Source: Planctomycetota bacterium
GTDB lineage: Bacteria; Planctomycetota; GCA-002687715; DRQF01
Assembly (NCBI GenBank): GCA_011369445.1
Contig: DRQF01000286.1
Coordinates: 1 to 38,833, forward strand
Length of the DNA stretch: 38,833 nt
Direction of reading: 5' to 3'
The stretch's first letter is position 1, and every line of letters starts with the position of its first letter. The notes under the pieces are model-generated. The model saw nothing but the letters and a program-made list of their open reading frames with translations, searched no databases and was not told the origin of the DNA. Position numbers and translations under genes: made by a program. Of this stretch, positions 32,126-38,833 are shown one piece after another.

Positions 32126-33775
32126 TCAGAGTGTGATGATGTCGTGGGCCCGCGTGGATGCGTAGATGTGGTTGGCCGCCATCGCCGACAGGACGACCGC
32201 CTGAATTCGGGCGGTGATGCCGGGCGGAAGAGGGAGCGCATTGGTGCTGAATGAATCGCCTGCCGCAGGCAGCATCCCCGTGACACTGATCAAGGCCGCG
32301 CCGAAGGCATTCACCTGAAGGCTCTGGTAGGCGAGCGGCGAATAGAGGGGGCCCTGGGCGGGGTCGTAGATCTGAGCCAGGAGCACCACGTTGCCTCCGA
32401 CGAAGGTGCCGCCGGGAGACGCCCATCCCACGCTCAGTAGGTCACCGGGGGCGGCATGCTTCACGCAGAGCATGGGGTCGCCAAGACCGTTGATGGTGGA
32501 GGTCATGATGAAGTCCTCCATCGTCCCATCCAGGCAGACCTCATCCGCGCCCATGTCGGGAATGACGTTGACGATTCGTGGGTCCGCGTCCACGTCGAGG
32601 TCGAGGAGCCCCGTGAACGACGGGTCGGCCGCATCACGGCACGGCGAATCCGCTTGAAGGTGGTAGTCTCCGTTGGCCGGGTCAACGAAAAGCGCCGGTG
32701 CATCGATGTTGCCCGCATTGGGGATACCTCCCAATCCGATGGCATTCGAGGCCGCCACGGCCCCGGGGCCGGCGAATTCCACCGCGTAGGCCGGGTTTCT
32801 GAGGATGCTATTGCGCACCTCCATCGGTCCTTCGAAGGTGCTGCCTCCCATGCCAACGGGCATGTTGTCGGCCACGGTCGCGTGCAGCACGAGGAAACTT
32901 CCCGTGAAGCCCATTCCCGTCCGGCGCACGGTCGGGCTGATGTCCATGACGCCCAGACCGCCTTGATTGCCCGCGAGGATGCAGTTGACGATGCCGCCGA
33001 GAGCCGTGGAATCGATGCGGAGCACCCCGGGCCCGCCTTCTGCCGTCGTTCCGGCTCCGCCCGTGTTCCCGTGGAATTCGTCGTTGGCGAGGACCATCGT
33101 CCCGCCCACGGATTCGACCGCGCCGGCGCCGCCCACGGTGCCCACGCCTCCCGTGTTGTTCTCGACCCGGGTGCGAATCATGTCAGGCATCCCTCCGACG
33201 GAAAGCACGGCACCGGGACCGCCCGGTCCCCCGACGCCCAGACCGCCCATGTTGTTACGAAGGATACAGTCCTCCAGGAGGGGGAAGGCATTCGCATGCA
33301 TGGAAATGGCTCCCGCTCCGCCGATGGCTCCTCCGGTGCCTAGGCCTCCCGAATTGGCTTCGATGATGCAGTTGCGAAGGGTGGGGGCGGAAGCGACGCA
33401 GAGGACGCCTCCCGGAGCCCCCTCCGCCACGCCGGGCACGTTTGTGATGCCCAGCCCGCCTCTCAGCGTGAAGCCCTCGAGGTGGGTGGCCCGGGGCTCA
33501 CCCCCGACGAACCGGACGACGGTGCCGAGGCCCGCCGCGTCGATGATCGTGACCTGGGGGCCCCCGAAAGAGACCACCTCGATGGTCTTGCCCAGAAAAT
33601 CCAGGGTTTCGAGGTAGGTGCCCGGGGCGACTTGAATCACGTCCCCGTTGTTGGCGGCCACGATGGCGCTTTGAATCGTGGGGAATGCCCCCGGGACCTG
33701 GAGACCGGTCTGTCCAAAAGCGGTTGACAGGGTGAGGGTTAGGACGGCGACAGTCATGGCTGTTCTTGTGAGCAT
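32126..33775 (-). CDS. Secreted glycine-rich beta-helix protein
   Basis: The protein has 549 residues. ATG 33775 has GGAGAAAC just upstream and opens a Sec signal peptide ending near STAFG. The start of the mature part (VPGAFPTIQSAIVAANNGDV, then VAPGTY) is the classic lead of right-handed parallel beta-helix (pectate-lyase-like) proteins. Residues about 80-360 hold irregular coils full of GG and GPGG turns. AADPSFTGLLDLDVDADPRI and NVIPDMGADE mark the end of the helix, as in many secreted beta-helix proteins. The last 140 residues (from EDFIMTSTINGL to AHDIITL) match the tail of the nuclease-fold protein at 24456. No lyase catalytic set is visible, so a binding or structural surface role is as likely as an enzyme. 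It stands alone, divergent from 33946. Confidence 0.85.
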   Translation of the reverse strand: MLTRTAMTVAVLTLTLSTAFGQTGLQVPGAFPTIQSAIVAANNGDVIQVAPGTYLETLDFLGKTIEVVSFGGPQVTIIDAAGLGTVVRFVGGEPRATHLEGFTLRGGLGITNVPGVAEGAPGGVLCVASAPTLRNCIIEANSGGLGTGGAIGGAGAISMHANAFPLLEDCILRNNMGGLGVGGPGGPGAVLSVGGMPDMIRTRVENNTGGVGTVGGAGAVESVGGTMVLANDEFHGNTGGAGTTAEGGPGVLRIDSTALGGIVNCILAGNQGGLGVMDISPTVRRTGMGFTGSFLVLHATVADNMPVGMGGSTFEGPMEVRNSILRNPAYAVEFAGPGAVAASNAIGLGGIPNAGNIDAPALFVDPANGDYHLQADSPCRDAADPSFTGLLDLDVDADPRIVNVIPDMGADEVCLDGTMEDFIMTSTINGLGDPMLCVKHAAPGDLLSVGWASPGGTFVGGNVVLLAQIYDPAQGPLYSPLAYQSLQVNAFGAALISVTGMLPAAGDSFSTNALPLPPGITARIQAVVLSAMAANHIYASTRAHDIITL

Positions 33776-33945
33776 GAGTTTCTCCGGAGATGTGGCAAGA
33801 AGGCGCCGTGAATCCTCCATGTCGAACCGTCGCGAGTCAAGGATTCTCCAACAAAAAATAGCCGCTCGAATCCCCCGAATGCCTCCTCGTGACCCAAGCC
33901 CCAAGGAACGGCGGGTCGGCCTCGGAATCAGGAGTTCACACGATC

Positions 33946-34794
33946 ATGTTCAAGAAAATCTTCATCACGGGCGGCGTTCTCTTTCTCGCTTCGGTGCTCC
34001 TCTTCGGAACCCAGACGTTCGCCTGGGTGTCCCACGGAGCCTCGTGGGTCAAGCAACAAGTCAAGGACACGGTGCCGGTCGAGTATCAGTTGGACCAGGC
34101 CCGCTCTCTCGTCGAAGACATGGCTCCGGAGATCCGGGAGTGCAAGCGGGTCATTGCCCAAAAGCAGGTCGATCTGAAGTACCTCGATCAGGACATCGCC
34201 CGCCTCGAGCAGAGATATCAGTCCGCGAGGAAGCGCCTGGCCGAGCAGGCCTCCGCCCTCGACGAGCACCGCGAGACCTACGTGTTCCTCGGCCGCCGGA
34301 TCAACCGTGGCGACATGACGCGGGACGCCAAGCGTCGCTTCGAGCGCGTCAAGATGGCGCGCTCGATTCTCGAGAGCAAGTACGCTCGCAGGAAAGCTCT
34401 CTCGGAAGCCTTGGCCTCCGCACGTCAGACGATGGGCGAACTCGTCGAGCAGCAGGCGCATGTTCAGGTCAAGATCGAGGAGTTGGAAGCTCGCTTGCGG
34501 GAGAACGAGGCCAAGAAGGCCGCAACCTTGGACCTCGACATCGACACGAGCCGCTTGGCGAAGGTGAAAGGTATTCTCGCCGACATTCAAAAGCGACTGG
34601 ATGTGGAATCCCAGCTCATCGAGAACGAAAGTCCTCTCATCGGCGAGGAGAGAGACAATCTCGATAGCGCCGACGACTTCGAACTGGGGGACCGCATCTC
34701 TTCATGGCTCAACGGGCCCGACGAGAGCAAGAAAGTCGACCAGCCTGTCCTGCTCCCCGAAGAGGCTCGCATCCCCTTGAATCCAGAGCGCTGA
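33946..34794 (+). CDS. Membrane-anchored coiled-coil protein
   Basis: The protein has 282 residues. ATG 33946 has AGGAG 10 bases upstream. One N-terminal hydrophobic helix (IFITGGVLFLASVLLFGTQ) anchors it or serves as a signal. The remainder is nearly all helical with heptad patterns: about 50-105 (LDQDIARLEQRYQSARKRL), about 140-185 and about 190-225, broken at RRINRGDMTRD. The C-terminal 45 residues are acidic and Pro-rich. The anchor-plus-long-coil layout resembles envelope-stress proteins of the PspA type in a loose sense, but no sequence signature supports that, so I give no function. It is followed by a strong terminator (34865) and stands as a single transcription unit. Confidence 0.7.
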   Translation: MFKKIFITGGVLFLASVLLFGTQTFAWVSHGASWVKQQVKDTVPVEYQLDQARSLVEDMAPEIRECKRVIAQKQVDLKYLDQDIARLEQRYQSARKRLAEQASALDEHRETYVFLGRRINRGDMTRDAKRRFERVKMARSILESKYARRKALSEALASARQTMGELVEQQAHVQVKIEELEARLRENEAKKAATLDLDIDTSRLAKVKGILADIQKRLDVESQLIENESPLIGEERDNLDSADDFELGDRISSWLNGPDESKKVDQPVLLPEEARIPLNPER

Positions 34795-34864
34795 GCACCT
34801 CGAAGGGAAACCTCGAGGCCGTCCGTGGGACGGCCCCGGGGGATCTCGACCCGAGTTCCGATCC

Positions 34865-34897
34865 GAGCCGCCCCTTTTTCCCGGGGGCGGCTCTTTT
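34865..34897 (+). terminator. Rho-independent terminator
   Basis: A perfect 10-bp stem, GAGCCGCCCC (34865-34874) and GGGGCGGCTC (34884-34893), with a 9-base loop, followed by TTTT. It lies 70 bp after the stop of the coiled-coil protein (34794) and before the gene at 35010, so it separates the two units. The rest of this 215-bp gap shows no gene. Confidence 0.8.
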
Positions 34898-35009
34898 GCA
34901 AGGTCCAAGGGGGATGGTTCCTGCCTGGTGGTGTGGAATCCCTCCAGATGTGGGCTATGCTGGAACCGAAGAGTAGACCATCGGAAGACATTGAAGAGAG
35001 AGTGACATC

Positions 35010-35795
35010 GTGAGCGACGAGAAAGCCAAGACCTCAGAGACCCCCGACGTCTTCGAAATCGCCAAGAAGCCGGAGAGCACGAAACCCCCTCAAGTCTCGA
35101 TGAAGGAGTGGCGCAAGGCGCGGTTGGATGCCGGGCACATGGTGATCATCCGGTCGCACTTCAAGTCGATTTTCCTCATTCCCATGGCGATCATTTCGCT
35201 GATCTGCGGGATTGCGGTCACCTTTTCGGGGACCTGGGAGAACACGTGGGGGTTGATCTGGACCTTCTTCTTCGTGTTCTACATGAACATCTTCATCTTC
35301 GAGTGGAATCGAGCGTGGACCCTCGTGATGCTGGCTTTGAGCGTGATGTCGGTGGCGATCGGCTTCGCGGTGGACAGCGAGTCCTTCCCGGTTTGGGAAA
35401 ACCTCTACCACTGGCTGCGCGAACTCCAGCTCAATCACTCCGTCCAGGCCTACTACTTCTATGCCATCTTCTTCGGATTCTGCGCCTTCGTGTCGTTCGT
35501 GAAGACACGCCTGAACTACGCCGTTCTCGAACACAACGAGATGCAGATCTACAAGAATGCGTTCTTCGGAGACCGGGAGAGGATCGCCATGCTCAACCCC
35601 CGCGTGGAGGTCCAGGTCAAGGACATGATCGAGTACTTCCACCCGTTCTATGGTGCGGGCACCGTGGTGGTTCACGCGCCCAGCAAGACCATCGTTCTCG
35701 ACAACGTTCTGCACATTCGAAGGATCGAGCGTCTCGCGGATCGCTTGGGAAGCGTGCTGAACGTTCGCATCGAAGCGCCCCGTCCCACGGAATGA
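35010..35795 (+). CDS. Four-TM membrane protein with cytoplasmic C-terminal domain
   Basis: The protein has 261 residues from GTG 35010, with a purine-rich GAAGAGAGAG stretch upstream. A charged N-terminus of about 50 residues precedes four helices: about 52-72 (FLIPMAIISLICGIAVTF), 79-97 (LIWTFFFVFYMNIFIF), 101-120 (TLVMLALSVMSVAIGFAV) and 146-165 (YYFYAIFFGFCAFVSF). The C-terminal 95 residues are mixed strand and helix (KTRLNYAVLEHNEMQIYKNA, then VVVHAPSKTIVLDNVLHIRR), with the look of a bacterial PH-like domain such as those attached to membrane proteins, but this is a fold guess. It is a separate unit between the terminator at 34865 and the hairpin at 35831. Confidence 0.7.
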   Translation: MSDEKAKTSETPDVFEIAKKPESTKPPQVSMKEWRKARLDAGHMVIIRSHFKSIFLIPMAIISLICGIAVTFSGTWENTWGLIWTFFFVFYMNIFIFEWNRAWTLVMLALSVMSVAIGFAVDSESFPVWENLYHWLRELQLNHSVQAYYFYAIFFGFCAFVSFVKTRLNYAVLEHNEMQIYKNAFFGDRERIAMLNPRVEVQVKDMIEYFHPFYGAGTVVVHAPSKTIVLDNVLHIRRIERLADRLGSVLNVRIEAPRPTE

Positions 35796-35830
35796 TCGTC
35801 CGCGCCTATGATTCGCAGCCGGGATGACGG

Positions 35831-35853
35831 CCCCCCTGCCGACGGCAGGGGGG
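35831..35853. terminator. Hairpin between convergent genes, no T-tract
   Basis: A perfect 10-bp stem, CCCCCCTGCC (35831-35840) and GGCAGGGGGG (35844-35853), with loop GAC. It lies between the stops of the four-TM protein gene (35795) and the convergent secretin-like gene (35863). As with the hairpin at 32084, there is no U-run; the two share stem length and have loops that are reverse complements (GTC and GAC). Confidence 0.55.
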
Positions 35854-35862
35854 AGGGTCCTC

Positions 35863-36774
35863 CTACTTCACCGCCTTGGCTCGGAGCGCGAGGACGATGC
35901 CCCCTTTCTTGGAACCCGGGAGAGGAAGGCGTATGGCGACCCACTGGTCTCGGGCGATGACCATGTCCATTTCCCTGGCCGCCTTTCCGATGAGCGGCAT
36001 CCCGACCTGCCGTGCGTCCTTCGTACAGGGCGATCTGCCGACGACGCGTTCGATGGCCGCCGCGACGTGAAGGTGGATTGGCGCCATTCGATCTGAGCCA
36101 TCGTCGCCCGCCATGACCCGCGCGTTGGGCGGCGCCGGCTCGCCGGGATGCTGGTAGGACGCGGTGAGCTTCACGTTGATCCCCTCCTTGGCTTTCACGG
36201 TGTGCATGGAGTACCGCCCGTCGTCGTCCCGTTCGAGAACGGCATAGCCCTGCTCGTCCACCATGTCCATGGCGGCTTCGTGACCCGCGAAGACGAGTAC
36301 GCGCGGGGCGGCGATGACGTTGCTGGCACGGGAGGCCAGCAACTCCAGTTCTTCGGTGGTGAGGGGTTTCAGCCCCTGCACCGATTCTCCTGCGAAGTTG
36401 GGGCGGGAGACCAGCGACTCCAGGTCCTGGGGGTCGAGGAGTTTCAGTGCCTTGGCTCCTCGCGCGAAGAAGAACTTGTCCGTCCCGTCTTCGAACTCCA
36501 GGAACCTCATCTCCACCAAGATCATCTCATCGTGAGTGACAGGTCGAGGCATCGATTTGCGCAGCGCGCGCGTCTCTTCCAGGAGACGAGCAACATCCTC
36601 CATCTGGGGGGAGCCCTCTTTCTCCGCAAGGGCCAAGAGAGCCTCCAATTCCCGTTCGACGGACGCGAGTCGAGACTGGATCGATCGGCCCTCTGAGCGG
36701 TCTTGGGCGGGTAGGCGCGGATTGAAGAGACCCGCGAAGAGGAAAGCCAGAGAAACGATCATGAGCTTGCGCAT
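35863..36774 (-). CDS. Exported secretin-domain-like protein
   Basis: The protein has 303 residues. ATG 36774 has TAGGAG upstream and opens a Sec signal peptide ending at RLPAQ. Residues about 27-80 form an amphipathic helix (SIQSRLASVERELEALLALA). The rest is beta-rich and resembles part of the secretin/GspD family fold: an initial strand MILVEMRFLEF, then NVIAAPRVLVFAGHEAAMDM, which recalls the usual secretin stretch where strands follow AP-x-V and a Gly-x-x-A turn, and a final INVKLTASY strand. It is far too short for a full outer-membrane secretin and lacks the pore and S-domain. It follows an anti-sigma gene by 10 bp, so it may be a periplasmic output or sensor of that unit. Confidence 0.65.
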   Translation of the reverse strand: MRKLMIVSLAFLFAGLFNPRLPAQDRSEGRSIQSRLASVERELEALLALAEKEGSPQMEDVARLLEETRALRKSMPRPVTHDEMILVEMRFLEFEDGTDKFFFARGAKALKLLDPQDLESLVSRPNFAGESVQGLKPLTTEELELLASRASNVIAAPRVLVFAGHEAAMDMVDEQGYAVLERDDDGRYSMHTVKAKEGINVKLTASYQHPGEPAPPNARVMAGDDGSDRMAPIHLHVAAAIERVVGRSPCTKDARQVGMPLIGKAAREMDMVIARDQWVAIRLPLPGSKKGGIVLALRAKAVK

Positions 36775-36784
36775 GAAATGACTC

Positions 36785-37252
36785 CTACTTGGGTTTGAGT
36801 GCGGCGAGGAATCCTCGCGGTGATCGTGTGGGTTCGATGACGAGCTGTCGTTGGGAGAAAAGTCCCGCCTTTTGGGGGGACTCCATGTGGACCACGAGCG
36901 GACGGGTCGGGGAAGATGCTTTGCGGGAATCGTCACGGGAGGTCGACCAGCGGCCTGAGAGAAACGCCAGACAAAGGAGCATGGCGACCGCGATGCGAGG
37001 GCCCACGCGACCGCGAAGGATCTGTCCAGCGGTTCGAGGAAAACGGCGCCTCGGAGGGAAGTCCAGGGCTGCGGGAAGTTCGGGGAGACAGGCCCGCGCG
37101 AAGATCTCCACCAGGGCGGCGTCGGATGCGAGACCTCGACAAGAAGAACAGACCTGCAGGTGCGCGAGTGCCTCGGCCCGAAGTGGCCGGCGTTCCGGGT
37201 CGGTGGCCGCTTCCAGGATCTCGGCCGCGCGAGGACACGATGGGTTCGTCAT
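36785..37252 (-). CDS. Membrane anti-sigma factor with zinc-finger (ZAS) domain
   Basis: The protein has 155 residues from ATG 37252, which overlaps the sigma stop (ATGA). A zinc-binding anti-sigma domain fills the first 45 residues: Cys6, His31, Cys35 and Cys38 (HLQVCSSC). A membrane helix lies at about 85-101 (RIAVAMLLCLAFLSG), and about 55 residues follow on the other side. This is the standard plan of a membrane-bound anti-sigma that holds its ECF sigma factor until a signal outside frees it. The periplasmic part is short, with no recognised sensor domain. The order sigma, anti-sigma, secretin-like protein suggests that envelope state is the signal, by inference. Confidence 0.82.
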   Translation of the reverse strand: MTNPSCPRAAEILEAATDPERRPLRAEALAHLQVCSSCRGLASDAALVEIFARACLPELPAALDFPPRRRFPRTAGQILRGRVGPRIAVAMLLCLAFLSGRWSTSRDDSRKASSPTRPLVVHMESPQKAGLFSQRQLVIEPTRSPRGFLAALKPK

Positions 37253-37767
37253 CGACTCTCTCTCCATTTGGGGGTGCAAAAGCCCTCCGCTGTCAGCTGA
37301 CGCCTGAGTGTCGTCACGGCGTCATGGAGCCTCGAGGCCACCGTGCCGCGAGGTATCTCCAGGACCTGGGCGATCTCGTCGTAGGTGAGACCCATGCGCA
37401 CGCGAAGGATGAAGACCTCGCGAGCGGTCGGGGAGAGACGCTCGATGGCGGCCTCGACACTCGTCGGCTCCGCCGATGTGATGCGCGCCGGGGGCTCTTC
37501 GGTGAAGCGGTGCGGTGCGCGTCGCCTTCGTCCTTTCAAGACGAGTCGGCGTGCCGCGGCAAATAGCCACGCTCTGGGGAATCGGGGTGTGCGACCCTGC
37601 TTGATGGCGCGCAGATAACCCAGCCAGACCTCTTGGAAGATGGCGTCCGGATCCTCGTGGGGCGAGGTCTGTGCGCCGATCCAAGCGTGAAGACGGCCTT
37701 TGCAAGAGGTCCAGGCCGCTTCGAATTCGTCGTCATTCTTCGTCACGGAATCCAAGTACCCGTCCAT
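37249..37767 (-). CDS. ECF-type RNA polymerase sigma factor
   Basis: The protein has 172 residues from ATG 37767; the open frame continues to TTG 37842 without a ribosome site. Region 2 is at about 15-85 with DAIFQEVWLGYLRA (region 2.2) and RAWLFAAARRLVLKGRRRR (2.3-2.4). Region 4 is at about 110-160 with LSPTAREVFILR and the helix-turn-helix YDEIAQVLEIPRGTVASRL. It would direct RNA polymerase to its own regulon and is held by the anti-sigma encoded next. Its gene starts beside an inverted repeat around an A-tract (37777-37798) and is divergent from the exported TPR-like gene at 37854. There is no strong Shine-Dalgarno, so the start could be slightly off. Confidence 0.88.
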   Translation of the reverse strand: MDGYLDSVTKNDDEFEAAWTSCKGRLHAWIGAQTSPHEDPDAIFQEVWLGYLRAIKQGRTPRFPRAWLFAAARRLVLKGRRRRAPHRFTEEPPARITSAEPTSVEAAIERLSPTAREVFILRVRMGLTYDEIAQVLEIPRGTVASRLHDAVTTLRRQLTAEGFCTPKWRESR

Positions 37768-37776
37768 CCGTGAATC

Positions 37777-37798
37777 GTTCGAAAAAAAAGAGTCGAAC
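37777..37798. promoter_or_regulatory. Inverted repeat flanking an A-tract upstream of the ECF sigma gene
   Basis: GTTCGA (37777-37782) and its reverse complement TCGAAC (37793-37798) flank a 10-base A-rich spacer. The site lies 10 bp upstream of the sigma start at 37767 and about 56 bp before the divergent start at 37854. Position in a divergent gap fits a regulatory site, but six-base arms can arise by chance. Confidence 0.35.
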
Positions 37799-37853
37799 CT
37801 CCAAGGACGGGGGGCGTCCACTCCTTCGATTCGCTCAATCAAGGGAGTCCATC

Positions 37854-38833
37854 ATGCGTTTCAAGACCATCATGACCCGCCTGGCCGTCCTGTCCATCCT
37901 TTTCGGAAGCTTCGCCTGGACGGCGCTCGCGGGGAGGGATGGGGACCCGCAGAAGACTCTGCGCGAAGCCCGGCGCCTGGTGGCCCGAGGCGATCTCGAG
38001 GCCGCGAGGAAGACGCTGACGGGGCTGTTGCGGGAGACTCCCAAGGGGGAGGCCGCCAACGAGGCTCGTGTTTTGATGGCAAGGGTGCTCTTGAGAGGTA
38101 GAACGCCGCAGGAGGCCTTCGACTACCTTTCCCGGACGATCTCCTCCATCGCCGAGGACTCCTCCTGGCGGGGGAAGGCGAGATTCCTCCTGGCCAAGGC
38201 CGCCGAGGAGGTGGGAAAGGGCGGAATAGCCGCTCGCATCTATGGCGAGGAGGCGGTGTCGAGAAACAGCGAGTCGGCGAGGCTGGTGTGGGCCAAGATC
38301 CTCGTCGACCGGGCGGAGGCTCTCCTTCATCCCCAGCCCACGTCCACCGATCCGACCGCCGAGGCGCCGTCTCCCGACTTCTCCAAGGTGATTCTCCTCT
38401 TTCACGAGGCCTCTCATCTTCTTCCGGAAGGGGTGAATCGGAGTCGGTACGTGTTGCGGGAAGTCGATGCCCATCTCGAGGTCAACGACTACGGTCAGGC
38501 CACCCACGCCTTGGCGGAGGTCCTGTCCCGTCACGCACCCGACGGTCCGCAACCCGACCCCGATCTCTTCGCCGAGGCTCTCTACCGGCGCGCCCGCGTG
38601 GAACTCGGTGGCGGTCATCGGGGCACGGCGCGGGAGACTCTCGACGCATTGTCTCGTCACCCCGCCGCGTCACGGTTCCGGGACTTGGAGATCCTTCTCG
38701 GCCGCACCTACGGTCTTCCGAAGCCGACCACCCGGGAACTCTTATCGGCGGGCGTTGCCCACTGGATGCGATTCTTGGAGCGGTACCCCCAGGACGAACG
38801 CGGCGAATCGCTGCGGCGCGAGTTGGTGAGCGC
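37854..38833 (+). CDS. Exported TPR-like protein (C-terminus cut by window edge)
   Basis: About 326 residues are visible and the frame is open to the last base, so the C-terminus lies outside the window. ATG 37854 has AAGGGAG upstream. A Sec signal peptide ends near WTALAG. The rest is helical, with TPR-like pairs: LREARRLVARGDLEAARKTL near 35-54, RGTPQEAFDYLSRT near 82-95, and later DYGQATHALAEVL and GHRGTARETLDAL. Such periplasmic repeat proteins act as scaffolds or substrate carriers; no partner is visible. It is transcribed divergently from the ECF sigma unit, with 86 bp between the starts, and may belong to the same regulon. Confidence 0.75.
   Translation, partial: MRFKTIMTRLAVLSILFGSFAWTALAGRDGDPQKTLREARRLVARGDLEAARKTLTGLLRETPKGEAANEARVLMARVLLRGRTPQEAFDYLSRTISSIAEDSSWRGKARFLLAKAAEEVGKGGIAARIYGEEAVSRNSESARLVWAKILVDRAEALLHPQPTSTDPTAEAPSPDFSKVILLFHEASHLLPEGVNRSRYVLREVDAHLEVNDYGQATHALAEVLSRHAPDGPQPDPDLFAEALYRRARVELGGGHRGTARETLDALSRHPAASRFRDLEILLGRTYGLPKPTTRELLSAGVAHWMRFLERYPQDERGESLRRELVS

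Noticed and set aside
1-38833. CRISPR arrays, IS elements, prophage genes, toxin-antitoxin pairs, restriction systems
   Set aside because: No direct-repeat arrays, transposase or integrase motifs, terminal repeats, nuclease-methylase pairs or small toxin-like gene pairs were seen on either strand.

Overview
This is a gene-dense, GC-rich chromosomal window (roughly 65% G+C by eye) from a Gram-negative-type bacterium. The signs are Sec, Tat and lipoprotein signal peptides, an Lgt-like enzyme, TTG and GTG starts beside ATG, and many short 4-bp ATGA/GTGA gene overlaps. The lineage is most likely Planctomycetota or a similar large-genome phylum. This is inferred from a eukaryote-like Ser/Thr kinase beside FHA and ECF sigma genes, secreted beta-helix and nuclease-fold proteins sharing a C-terminal module, and a sigma/anti-sigma/secretin-like trio; it is not proven. 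No phage, IS element, CRISPR array or plasmid function is visible, and no stretch over 300 bases lacks a gene.

Layout, left to right. 1-4390: a GT39-like membrane glycosyltransferase (minus, cut by the left edge), a secreted protein with a degenerate gluzincin motif, a small membrane protein and an Lgt-like acyltransferase. 4323-10447: a membrane-embedded spermidine-synthase-like protein (minus), a DinB-like protein, and a degenerate receiver plus histidine kinase behind a promoter containing a dyad. 9980-12208: lipoprotein plus MutY (plus strand), converging on a pentapeptide-repeat protein with its own promoter/operator. 12244-15679 (minus): a small membrane protein, a PcRGLX/YetA-like secreted protein and a Tat-exported Fe-type superoxide dismutase. 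15753-18213 (plus): TadA, two tRNA-Ser genes with promoter and terminator, and an AGCS sodium symporter.

18223-25907 (minus): a secreted endonuclease/exonuclease/phosphatase-fold protein, an unknown anchored protein, then a tight three-gene sugar-nucleotide cluster: a UDP-sugar 6-dehydrogenase, a fused SDR epimerase-aminotransferase, and an MBL-Rieske protein resembling CMP-sialic acid hydroxylase with its domains in reversed order. 26054-26138 is tRNA-Leu(CAA). 26314-32073 (plus) is a five-gene signalling operon: helical-repeat/FHA-like protein, membrane protein, Ser/Thr kinase, ECF-like sigma factor, and a protein with two zinc-finger modules. 32126-33775 (minus) is a glycine-rich beta-helix surface protein. 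33946-35795 holds a coiled-coil membrane protein, a terminator and a four-TM protein. 35863-37767 (minus) is an ECF sigma/anti-sigma/secretin-like operon, and 37854 to the right edge is an exported TPR-like protein.

The most promising candidates for undescribed biology are the kinase/FHA-like/sigma/zinc-finger operon and the MBL-Rieske glycan cluster. Secondary points are two promoters with inverted repeats built into the spacer, and the C-terminal domain shared by two otherwise unrelated secreted proteins.
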